Assembly: GCA_021399435.1 (NCBI GenBank)
Contig: JAJTUP010000030.1
Coordinates: forward strand, 558,001 to 622,000
From: Diaporthe sp. PMI_573
Lineage: Eukaryota; Ascomycota; Sordariomycetes; Diaporthales; Diaporthaceae
Direction: 5' to 3'
Length of the DNA: 64,000 nt
Shown in pieces: positions 32,406 to 43,200 of this stretch. The notes beneath the pieces were generated by a model. It was not told where the DNA came from and ran no database searches. It saw only the letters and a program-made list of their open reading frames with translations. The translations under genes and the position numbers were made by a program. The first letter of the stretch is position 1. Each line of letters starts with the position of its first letter.

Positions 32406-33134
32406 TATCTAAATTGCCGTTTTCGGCACTTACAAAGGAAGGTCTATAGACCCTATAGTGACGAAAACGTCTGCTACTTGACAAAGGGAATTTTGTATTC
32501 CCACTGATCAGGTAGTCTGAATTAACTTCATCTACACTCGAATTTTTAGAGATAGGCAATAGAAGAATGGGTGTCGAGGAGACGAAGAGGGTGTAGGCCA
32601 GCTACGGAGCACAGTTTGATCATTATCAACCAGGGACTCGATGTAAACCTCTTCCCACCGTTCAATTTTCACGTTCCCAAATCTCAAATCAAGTCTGCTG
32701 CACAGAGGAGTATTCTCTGTCAATACGCACATATTATCTCAAGTCTTCATAAGCAATCCTTTGCCAGAAGTTGCACGGGTTGGAAATGGCTAGCTACAGT
32801 TCTTCCATGCAGTGGCGCTGAACAATTCGAGTGTCGGTCACTAACAAAATCGAACCTCGCATTAGCGTGAATGCTCGTGCTCGTGCTTGCCGTGCCTATT
32901 CGTTGAGTCCATGCGCGACGCTCACTGTGCATCAGCTGAATGCAGTCATCACAAGGGGGCCGAGGGTCCGATCTTCCGCTAACCGGGCCGTCCCCTGACA
33001 GTGTGTATGGAGTGCACGGTTTAATCACTTTTGACCCGCAGTGCACAATTTTCTCGTCAATTTCAGCAATTCCTCTGAGCAATCTGTCTGTCGATGCGTC
33101 ACGGGTGAACATGTGAAGACTCTACCTCACAGAT

Positions 33135-33312
33135 CTAGGGATGCCCAACTTAGCCAGCAAGCTATATTCAAATAGTTCATTAGGAAGTTGAAAAGCATGT
33201 GATAGTCGTAGTGTATAGACTAGCTGTAAATAGTTGTATGAATGGACCCATTGCACTAAGGCATATATATATACAGCCACTAGGGACGCCCAACTTAGCC
33301 AGCAAGCCATAT
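33135..33312. repeat. 33-bp direct repeats spaced by 112 bp
   Basis: CTAGGGAYGCCCAACTTAGC begins copies at 33135-33167 and 33280-33312, which differ at two positions over 33 bp. A (TA)n run lies just before the second copy. Confidence 0.85.
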
Positions 33313-33717
33313 CTTCTCACCTGTTCTTCGCTATATTCCCAGGCAAGGGTCCTCCAGGAGGTCATACCAGCATATGTGGAACAGCATCATCCTTGGCTTA
33401 AGACCGTCTTCCAGAACATAGTAAGTACTACGAAGATAATTTTATCCTATTAACGAACTAGAAGCTGTCCTCCAGTGATAGCACATAGCAGGGTTGTTTT
33501 TGAGCACGAGGTCAAGCCTGCCGTCTAAGACTCAGCTAATACAAAGTCAGGTCGAAGCTCACTAGCCTCTAGTCACAGACTGCATTCATATACGAAACCC
33601 GACTTATTGGTACCTTAGCATACACATTATTGGCAAGGAACCTCTCGAGCGAAGGAAAACAGGATCTGCTTAGCGCATCACTGCCCAGAGAAACATTGAG
33701 CCATCACTCTGGTCAAG

Positions 33718-35513
33718 ATGAATCAAATGACGCATCCCATCGACCCTGGAAACGAGGGTATCCACAAATTGCGGCGGGAAGTTGGCGGCATTCGGGCCAT
33801 GAGGCTACCAAACAAGGGATGCCCTATAGTCTTAGGTGACATCAATCTAACAATGGACGAAGGAGATACACTTAGGCTAACGAAATAGTATATAGTTCCT
33901 GGATTTAGCGGTTGGGGGCGGCCCCTTCTAGGAACGGTGAACTATTTCGGCGGTTTTGAGAACTTACCCTTAATTCTCTCTCAGTTGGGATATATCGTCA
34001 TTGTGGTTCGTATTGGCCCTATCTCATCCAACAGAGAGCGGGCTTGCGAGATCTTCGCACAGCTCAATGACGGGTAATGCTCCTCCAAATTGCCGCGGAA
34101 ATCCTGAGGCTAACTTGAATAGGGGTTTCGACCAGCCAGGTGCACCTGGTACCTTCATAAATGTGAACTTTGGCAACGGCCTTCCAGCTCCGGCGGTCGC
34201 GGCCGCTCAAACCCCCCGAGCAGTTATCTACAACCCTCCCGCCCCCGCAAGCGGGCTTCCGGCCGGCTGGAACTGGAGTGCTGCCAATAGGGTTAACTTT
34301 ATCTGTCACTCACAGGGCGGTACAACTGTCCGATATCTGATTGAACTATTGTCTGGAGCGCACCCCAACCCACCACAATTCTTTGGTGTTAACCGTCAGC
34401 CATGGATTAAGTCCGTCGTCACGTTAGGCACGCCCCACAAAGGCACAACTGTGACAGGCGTAGTGAATGTAAGTTGTCCGGTTAGAGAATTATCGATGCT
34501 AGACAACATCTGAGTCCTCAACAGGATCTTCTTCCCCCTGGTGGCTTAGATCCACTCTTGGACTTCATCACCTCGTGCTCATTTGAAACGAGACAGGATA
34601 GGATTTACGACCTCCACCTAGACCATTGGGGATTTGCCCGTGCTCCAGGACAAACCTACCAAGCTATGCGTGCGGCTATCGCCCCTGTGGTTACCGCATG
34701 GTGGACTCAGCGGTATAATGGACTCTACGACAACAGTGTTCGGGGTATACAGGATCTTGACTCTTTTGCCCCAAATCCTTCGCAAGACATCTATTATTTC
34801 ACAATGTCTTTCTGTGCTACTCGCCCGTTCCCGAACGAGACTCTCACAACTCGAGATATCAACGAGTTCCTGGCACAATTTCCAGGGCATCAGGTCTTTA
34901 ATCCGCTAGGGGTATCGGGATACGTTGCGGCTCCGCTTCTACAACTCGGGACCTGGCTCGGAGCCGTCCCTTCATCTCATGCAGCATTAACATGGATCAC
35001 TGACGTGGCGAACCGTCACCTCCAGCCTCTGGGATATTTCTCTCAAATTCCTCGACCCGGCACACAAGTACCCCGACCAGACATGCTCCCACTGATAATG
35101 TACCCTGCCTATGCCATGGGAGGGGCCAGCATACCAGCTGGAATCGCGTTGCCAGGCATTACATCAGAGGAGTTTCAGCGCAACGATGGCATCGTTAACA
35201 CCAGATCGATGGATGGCCCGACTAACGGACCTGTGAATGAAGGAAGTTGTGTAGATCGGCTCATCGCTAATCCTCCTAGTGCCAATTCCATGGGAATATA
35301 TTGGCATTTGGGAACGAATTCGACCATTGATCATGCTGATCAAATCGGGGTGTTCACAGATCCCGCTACAGTAAGACTTTGCCTTTATGAAATTCCTTTC
35401 TGTCCCGACTGCCCTAACGATAGATCGCCGGGCCGTGCTGATACATGACATAGTATGCCGAGGTCCAGGCCATGTACATGTTGCTTGCAGAGCTTGTAGA
35501 CCGCCTGCCATAA
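33718..35513 (+). CDS. lipase resembling bacterial family I.5 (alpha/beta hydrolase)
   Basis: Five exons: 33718-33835, 33896-34073, 34123-34468, 34525-35370 and 35454-35513, with introns of 60, 49, 56 and 83 nt that all keep phase; 515 residues. CPIVLVPGFSGWGRP is the oxyanion strand-loop, and GPISSNRERACEIFAQL matches the conserved GPxSSNxxRACE block of Geobacillus/Staphylococcus-type lipases. The nucleophile elbow is CHSQGG (Ser about 162). LGTPHKGT, YDLHLDHWGF and the Asp-bearing FQRNDGIVNT follow, and the catalytic His is in IDHADQIG (about 484). No signal peptide is seen, unlike secreted bacterial relatives. The start is the first in-frame ATG after a stop at 33697. It is expected to hydrolyse acylglycerols or esters; the substrate is unknown. 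The resemblance to a bacterial family suggests an old transfer. Confidence 0.88.
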
Positions 35514-36077
35514 GGGATTGCGCTGGAGCTGCGAGGAACCGGGACAAAGCTGAATACCAAGACTGGACAACTCGAGCCAGGAAAGTGCGATCCATATATA
35601 GCCTGTATGTGCAGCTATCGTGGTGCAAATCGCTGGATGGTATTATGTTGTTGTCAAAGGCGCGTGTGGAGGATATAGTTGGCAATAAAATACCACAGGA
35701 AATATTTAATGGCGAGGCTAGGCTGGAACAAATGTGCGGGAGAACAGTAAACGAGGCTCCACTATGTCGTGCCCGGCCGCCATATTCGCCGGCCAGTTTG
35801 CGCATTGCCGCGGCTGTCAGTGTTGAATGCAGATGTTGGTGACGATAGCCAGTTGGGGCCGCGGCAAGATTGGCATTGGCCGGTTGACCACCAACGACAT
35901 GTGAGGCCAAACACATCGACCCTTTTGGCCCCCCGCCCCATCCCCCAACTCAAAACGAAGAATGCCAAGCCATGAAGGATATTGCCGGCTTACACTCGGT
36001 TAGGGTAGGGACTCTAGACAAGACCAGGTCCATCATCCGCTGCAGCTCTTCTTTTCATCCATCCGTCACCTACTACA
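35514..36077. other. intergenic, promoter of kinase-like gene
   Basis: No gene seen in this 564-bp gap between two co-directional genes. Confidence 0.5.
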
Positions 36078-37550
36078 ATGTCAGTCTGCGACGACAAGAA
36101 AATTTACGTCTTTGACGACAGTAAGAGACCCGCGCTGCCCTATGTCGCCGGCGCCTGCTTCGAAATCAAGCGACACAAGCGCCTCACACCCTTCGACAGC
36201 GACATAAGTTATGAGTTTCCCAAGGTATGCAGCCTCAGTGACCCCTTGCTTCCAAGCGACGTCCTGCCTCCAAGTGAGATTCTGGACCCAAGGGACAACT
36301 TGACGCCATGGAGGTGGTCGCCATCCAAACCGAGCCAAATTGCACCAGGGGGGACAATCACCGAGAGGTATCTCAGGCACCGGCCCAGGAAGACGCAGCC
36401 GCACGATGGGGACAAGACGGTGCGCCGCCTTGAGATCGTCTGCCAGATCAGGGTGCGCGATGGAGCCTACGCACAGGTTGTGCAGTGTCGCGTAGACGGC
36501 ATACGGGGCCTGCTCGTCGCCAAGATTTTTGACCCGCTATACAGGTGGGAAGACGTCGCGCTGGACGAGCCTCAGTCTCCCGTGGGCCTCGCCGAGTCTG
36601 AGTGGTCCCGCGAGGCAGCCGCCTACGCGAGAATCAGGGACCGTGGACTGGACGGTAGGTACACACCGCGCTTCGAGGGCTGTTGGTCCTTCGATGTACC
36701 CTACGAGCTGGAGCTGGAGCTGGCCAGCAACAGTGCTGCTGATGATGCAAGTACCGCCACCGCCACCACCAGTAGCGGTTCCCAGTTAGAAAAAGATTCC
36801 CAGTCAGAAAAAGATGGAGAGACACGACGACGAGGGTCGTTGGAAAGGCCCACGCGCCGCACCATCAAAATGACTCGCAACGTGCGCCTACTCCTGATGG
36901 AGTGGATTCCGGGCGACAGCATACTGCACCTGCTCGAAACGGGCGCCTATCGAGACATCCCCCCCGACGTCCGCATGGACCTGCTGGCACGCGTCGGCGA
37001 GGCCCAAAGTGCACTGTGGCACATCCTCGTGTCTCAGGGCGACCCACACTCACGGAACGTCGTCGTCGGAAAATATGAAGTTCATGACGAGGCTGACACT
37101 GGCGACGACGCCAAGCAAAAGGGCCATCAACCCTCTTTTTCCTGCGGCGTGGGAATGATCGAAGAGCGGCCCCGAAAACAGCGAAAACGGCAAGAACGTA
37201 GCGCTCAGAAGTGGCGCATCGCGCTCATCGACTTTGGGCAGTCCGTGGTTCTGGACCTGCCCAACGCCGTGATCAACCTCAAAGGTTGGCTTCCGCCCGC
37301 CCTGCCGCGGCCGCCGAACCCGATGACCAGGTGCCGCGGCTCGTGGCCGATTCAACCCCTCCAGGTAAAGCCTGAGTGGGATGATGCTGCGCCGGAGGAG
37401 GAGGCCAATTGGATCGATAACCAATATCGAAGCTTCGAAGCGAGGCGCAACTGGATGGAGGCGAGATGGGGTAAGGGAAGCGCGAGAGCCCACCAGTATC
37501 AGCCGGTAGAGTACGATGAATTGAACAGCCGGTTTATCAACGAGAAGTAG
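36078..37550 (+). CDS. protein-kinase-like (PKL/aminoglycoside-phosphotransferase-type) protein
   Basis: Single exon, 490 codons, with ATG in good context. Residues 1-115 are a fungal-specific leader rich in Pro and basic residues. Kinase-like motifs follow in order: Lys in LLVAKIFDP (residue 149), Glu in SREAAAYARI (179), a hinge-like LLLMEWIPGDSI, a catalytic loop SQGDPHSRNVVV with Asp at 322, and a metal-binding IDFGQS with Asp at 385. A Ser/Thr/Asp-rich insert near residues 215-255 and a basic insert (ERPRKQRKRQERS) before the DFG strand are loops peculiar to this protein. The Gly-Asp-Pro-His catalytic loop resembles small-molecule kinases and fungal PKLs more than canonical HRD protein kinases. 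The substrate is unknown. Confidence 0.8.
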   Translation: MSVCDDKKIYVFDDSKRPALPYVAGACFEIKRHKRLTPFDSDISYEFPKVCSLSDPLLPSDVLPPSEILDPRDNLTPWRWSPSKPSQIAPGGTITERYLRHRPRKTQPHDGDKTVRRLEIVCQIRVRDGAYAQVVQCRVDGIRGLLVAKIFDPLYRWEDVALDEPQSPVGLAESEWSREAAAYARIRDRGLDGRYTPRFEGCWSFDVPYELELELASNSAADDASTATATTSSGSQLEKDSQSEKDGETRRRGSLERPTRRTIKMTRNVRLLLMEWIPGDSILHLLETGAYRDIPPDVRMDLLARVGEAQSALWHILVSQGDPHSRNVVVGKYEVHDEADTGDDAKQKGHQPSFSCGVGMIEERPRKQRKRQERSAQKWRIALIDFGQSVVLDLPNAVINLKGWLPPALPRPPNPMTRCRGSWPIQPLQVKPEWDDAAPEEEANWIDNQYRSFEARRNWMEARWGKGSARAHQYQPVEYDELNSRFINEK

Positions 37551-40251
37551 GATGGCGGCTTGAAAAGACTCGACTGCGGCACGGGAAGCCCCGCGACGGT
37601 ATCTTTGGCCCCTCGCATTTTTTCCCGTTGGGATTGATAAGCCCAGGTGGGCAAGCAGGACAGCCCACTTCATGGAGCTGGGGATTTGTTTTCAGACTGG
37701 TTACGCACGAGCGTGGTTTTTGGCTGCCTCCTCGAAGGCATGCAACTTCTAGGCCAAAGTTGATAAATTTGGGACTACGTTGAAGCAGAGTCTTGCGGTC
37801 CCGATTAGGTGGTATTTGGCATTATAGATCATTTTCCAGAGCAAAATCTAGTGACCAGTGTTCACCAAGCCTAAAGCAAATCAACATCTTCACCCATTTT
37901 AGCAGTCATGTTTAGTGTCTCAACCATTAACCCACCTCATGCTATTATTGTACCAATTCTCGCCATTCTAGTAACGCTACAGCCAGATACCTACTACTAA
38001 ATTGCATATAGAGACACCGAAGAAGCCAGCAATCAAGAAAACCCAAATTAGGAACCGGGTTCTATAAAACACACAGAGTACAAGTCTGGGCTAAGAAAAT
38101 ATATATCAACCGGGAAATTTAAACTCCAAATGTGCTAGTGTGATGTTTCTAAGGAATTACCATCATTAAAGATGACAATGTTAAAGGAGCCTTCAAACTT
38201 GGGTCTCACTTGCATCCGCATCTATATTCTTTCCCAGGCCTTTTTATCCCTCAAACACTATCGCCGAGGTGCTAAAATTGTGGGAGATTGGTATCCTGTC
38301 TAGTGATTGAGTGAACAGGCAGCCGCAGAGGCTGTTGGCTCGTCCTGATCTGCTCGTACGTTTCATCCTTCAGCGGTGTCATATAAATCGGTGTAGGCGT
38401 GACTGTGAGGCTGCTGCCCAGAGAAGACGGGATGCTGTCTCGCTGCTGAGTCTTTGGCTTCCCGTTGAAGACATAATTATCCTGAGAGGAACCTCGTGAC
38501 AGTATTTTGCCTAGCTCTCTTTTTAGATGCTTCGACTCAGACCTTTCCTGGACAAGAAGCCTCAACATCTTTGCTTCAATGAGGTCGAGGGTATCTCTGA
38601 TGAAACGAATCCGGAACACCCTTCCCGATCTTTAAGGAGCTGTATCCACTGGAATCATTGTTAGCTAGTGAGTCTGGTTCAGCGACACGCTGGATGGTAC
38701 CTGCCCGGCTTAATCTCGGGTTTAGTTGAATTCCGTAACACTTGTCCTGTTCGGTGTCCTGAGACTGTCAGCATTTTTCATCTTGCTGGTATGAACATCC
38801 GTATTTGCTGAACCTGACTACCTGTTGTTGCTTTGGATACCCTGGGCAAAGTTGAGTAAATCGATAGTCCCCTTTTTGCGACTTTAAGTGGCTGAATACA
38901 GACAGAAGCTTGGCTGTCCTAAGACGAGAAGGAATTGGAAGAGCGCCCAGAAAAGCTGAAAATCAAACTGTGTCCAGCTATGTCGTGCACATGCCTGGCG
39001 CCATAGTAGGTCTCCGAGAAGAACAGACCTAATAGGGGTATGATGTTTAGGGCGACCCCCTCTGGGTGCCACCAGAGCACTGTATGGCGAGTCGTGGCTC
39101 ATGACCTGCCGAAATATTGGCATACACTACTTGAATCGAGAAGGTAGGCCACGAGGCAGATTCGCGGGCTTTCCTCAAGCAGCTGAAGTGCCACAGTGGG
39201 CCTCGTTATCTAAGTGCATGAGAAAATGGCTGATGCGAGATTGGTCGGGATCAAGGGTTTGGAGGTGTGCTCGGGTGTCACCCACACGCATAGGCCTAAT
39301 TGAGGGTTGCCATGCCGGCAATCCCGACAGAAACTCTGAAATGCATTTTGAGCGCCGCCTTTCCTGTGTTACCACAAGACGTCAGAGTTCAAATGGTGGC
39401 GGCTGTGGTTGATCAAGTGCATGTGCAGACCCAGGACCGGTTTGCAGAACCAAGCTTGGTTCTTCATGCCTCGCGTTTCGTCCGAGTGACAATCTTCATG
39501 AGCCACAGCTATGCATCTGCAAATGGACTCTCTATCCCTGTCGCATAAGCCTGCCTTATATTGCACCTTGACCTCAACGCGCACTGTCGGTCTATGGGAG
39601 CTGGACACTTCTCTCACCTTCACATATTATATTGGGATAACGGCCCCCAATATCCTTCTGACTCATCGGTCAACAGATGAGGCCCATTCCTTGGCTTACA
39701 ACATTGAAAGGCCTGGACCAAGCCACAAGAGGGTGAGTACGGCGTGGCCGCCTTTTTGTGTTCACCACATGCGCTGTGAAAGTGCTGAAATGGTTAGTCT
39801 CTGCATCCGGAACTGCGAGCCTCGTCACGGTAGTGTGTCAGCCGCAGCCTGCATAAGCCTTTTTTCAATTCTCCTCTTTGATTTTCAATTTCTCTTAGGC
39901 AGCAAGCGCCTTCAGGCCTAAGCGAGCACATCTCTGCTGATCCGGCAGAAAGAGGCATCCAATCATGACCCCACAGACAGAGATTGCTGCTCCTCCCCCT
40001 CCCCTACGTACGACGTTGTACAGCGCCCAGGGTGTCGCTAAGTGTTTCGGGTGGCCAGAATGCGGTCGAAAGGATCGTCTCTACCGTTTGGGTAACCAGT
40101 TCATAGGCATGGTCAATGCGAAGGACTTTATAAGGGTGTGTATAAGTCTTACACACCCCTCGTTGCCCCACCACGACGATTGACGCGATGAATAAAACCC
40201 CCGGGGAGAACTTCCCTACGGCCTCCCTCAACTTCTGCACATCATGAGCAT
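37551..40251. other. intergenic DNA with an uncertain small ORF
   Basis: A+T-rich at 37800-38270. A minus-strand frame at 38272-38619 (115 codons, ATG start) encodes a charged helical start (KMLRLLVQERSESKHLKREL) and then a Ser/Thr/Pro-rich tail. It could be the last exon of a lost gene or a small gene, and I found no convincing upstream exon. Nothing else is supported to 40251, which should include the promoter of the next gene. Confidence 0.4.
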
Positions 40252-43200
40252 ATGGCTCCTCGGAAACCACCTGCCGACACATTTCAATACGTAATGGCTG
40301 ACCAGTCATCAATCAAAGTGGACACAGTTAGTGGGACCTTCTAACGTCTGTCTGACAGGCTTTGTGTACAGTCCAGGCATCGTGGCAGGCACTGACATGG
40401 AGCTAGTCTGATCTACCGGCGTCGAGTAGCAGCAAAAGTCCTCCATGGAATGCTTATGACGCGTCTTCCAACAGGCGACGAGTGTCATCACCAGCTCTGC
40501 AAAGCTCTCCAGATAATTTGAGCCCGCCCCAATTGGAGGACAGAACCAGCCAGATCGGCATCTATGGCGACTACAATGACGACAAACATTTGGAGCCACC
40601 AAATCGGTTCGCCAACTCTTACTCAGTCTCGCCAACGGCTGATGATGATGTGGCCCAAGTCGGAGCCGGGTCCCCCGATGCTTCGGATGTGAGTGATCTG
40701 GAAGCCTGGGACACGATGGACACGATGTCCACTGGAGACGAATCCATCTCGTTGCGATCCACGATAGACCCCTCGTCGACCTTGTCAGATCTAATCCAGG
40801 AGAAGAGTAAAAAAGCAGCCAGCGCGGAGGGAAGAATTTTCTATCCTATTAATGACCTCGAGAAGGTTGTTACAAGAATTAGGGTACGACAAGAGATCAG
40901 CAACGTTCGTGACCTCGATGAAATACTGGACAAGATCTTCGTTCCCCGAACGGTTTTCGACCACAAGACTCGAGTATTCAAGATATTTGTGATCCTCACC
41001 CTGATTGGCAAGCCCGAAGCTATCCAAGACTTCATTAATGGCGAGTTATACGATCTTGATTTACCGTTTGAAAGGATAATATCCAAGGGGACTCCGAAGA
41101 CTCGGGACCAGTACCTACGGAACCCACAGATACCGCGGCGCAGTCACAGTGAAATAGGCATATTCGAACGATGGGCACCCGGAGACATTGAGAGTTTCAT
41201 GGAGAAACAACATACAGTCTGTGTCCCGATATTTGACTTCGATACCCAGCCAGGGGCTCCAGTGTCACATTACAATCTGCATGAACAGACAATCCTCCCA
41301 TACATAGAGAACGAAGAGAATGTTTTCCGCAGTGAAGAACGTTCGGATGTTTGGAGGGTCAAGATCCACCCTGCCCATATTCTCTGCAAAGGACTCGGTG
41401 TGAGTGGAACACGATAACTGGTTCTCTGTCGTAAGATTAGCTAACCAGACCTACGATAGACCAACATGTCCCTTGCAGTGAAACAGTTTAAGTACCCAGT
41501 TGGTAAAGAGTTCACCGAAGAATCCGAAAAGTTCATCAAGGGGGTCAGGAATCTTAGACGGTTCGCCAGCCGCGACAACGACTTCATCATCAAGCTGCTA
41601 TGCACTTTTCGATGGCGAAATCATTACTACTTCCTCTTTCCATGGGCGAATGGTAATCTTTACGACTTTTGGAGCCATCATTCAGACCCGCTCGCGCCTT
41701 TGCAGCAGCCTCCGACCGCCAGGTGGTTCTCTACACAGTGCCTCGGACTGGCCACAGCTCTCAGAGATATCCACCGCGGCGATGCTCACTCGATTCTTCA
41801 CTTGACTCCTCAGCAGAAGAATCATGGTAAACATGGAGACATCAAACCGGAAAATATACTGTACTTCAAAACCGGTAGCGAGGAAGATGCTGTGATCGAT
41901 CCAGCCTGCTTGGCTCACCTCAAGATATCGGACCTCGGCGAAGCAGAATTCCACTCCACAACTTCCATGGAAGTCGACGCTGCGGGTGTCCTACATACGC
42001 CATCATACAGTGCACCAGAGCTCAGGGTCAAGAAGATCTCAATGCCGAACTATGATATTTTCTCCCTGGCCTGTGTCTTGCTGGAATTTGTCACGTGGTA
42101 TTTGCGTGGGTTTGACGAGGTCAAGAGGTTCAGAGAGAAAAGATTGAAAGAGCAAGAGGCACCGGTATACAACTTCCATACCGACTTCAAAGTAGACAGC
42201 TTCTTCAAGAATGTCACCGTGCATGTGGATGAGGGCCGTCACCAAAGTTTACCGGTAGCCATTGGAGCTATGCATAAGAGTTGTGTCACCGAAGTAAGTC
42301 TCCATCAGGATTGAACTCACATTTCATATTGGGTCACTGACGTGGGCAACACAGGAAATATTACAACTGCAAGAGGACCAATATTGCTCGGATTACATCT
42401 TGGACCTACTAGTATTCATCAGAGACTACCTATTGCGGATAGATCCAAAGAATCGAGCCGACTGTGACAAAATCTACAAAAGATTCCAAGAGCTCGACAA
42501 ACAATGCAGGGAGGACGAGCTCTATTGTGTCACGAAACTCAAGCAGGCTCCCGCCAGCTCCAGAACAGACACAGAGCTTGAGCTGATTACCGATGTCGAA
42601 ATCGACTTCACCGAGGAGCAGCAAATCAAAATCGTGGCAGTATCAGAGAGTGGCCAGATCCAGATCAGGGCGGAGAAAAGAGTCGGCTTAAAGCCCAGCC
42701 ATCCGCAGCCATCCGTTTTATTGGACGCCGAGAATTCTAATCTGCACAGCGTTGAGAGCCCTAATTCGGACAGCTTTGAGTCTCCGCATTCGTACTGGAT
42801 GGAAACCGAGGCAAGCCAGATCACTTCTGAAGTGGACAGGGATGGTTACAGTGTTTACTCCTTAGACACCGTACCTCCGCTCAGGCAAATAAGTGATCGA
42901 TATGAAGCCGAATTGACCGAGGACCTGCTCGGATATCTGCTGAGCGTCTCAGAGGACAAAGAATCTCTCAAAAGAGTCGCAAATGTAATGCCACAGCATC
43001 TGCAACGATTCTCAAGAAAACTCGGCGCGGAGCAGCCTGGCCAGATACATCGGGAAGTCATGAGATTTGTACATAAGCATCGAAGGTTAGTCCATGTCAT
43101 AATTCTCAAGTATTCACACGTACTGCGATGTATGCGATGCTGTCTGCTGAGAATGTATTGGTTACGGATCATGCCACTCGTCTTACTGCCGCCGACGGAG

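Larger units (their letters stand above)
30792..33717. other. gene-poor, repeat-bearing intergenic region
   Basis: It holds copy 2 of the dispersed repeat (30860-31130), an 18-bp tandem array (32324-32405) and a 33-bp direct repeat (33135 and 33280). An open frame at 31392-31847 (151 codons, no ATG start) looks moderately protein-like (KEGLPHRKLFFKSLRPWKW) but matches nothing I know and may be a relic. The last 300 bp are the lipase promoter. Confidence 0.5.

Noticed and set aside
35164..35916. 250-codon minus-strand open frame overlapping the lipase gene
   Set aside because: It is the shadow of the lipase exons, whose catalytic motifs and phase-consistent splicing are on the plus strand.
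38272..38619. 115-codon minus-strand open frame with a charged helical start
   Set aside because: It is plausibly a real C-terminal exon, but no upstream exon or family could be identified, so I did not call a gene.
39511..39921. 136-codon plus-strand open frame
   Set aside because: No motif, no promoter-like context and no splice continuation.
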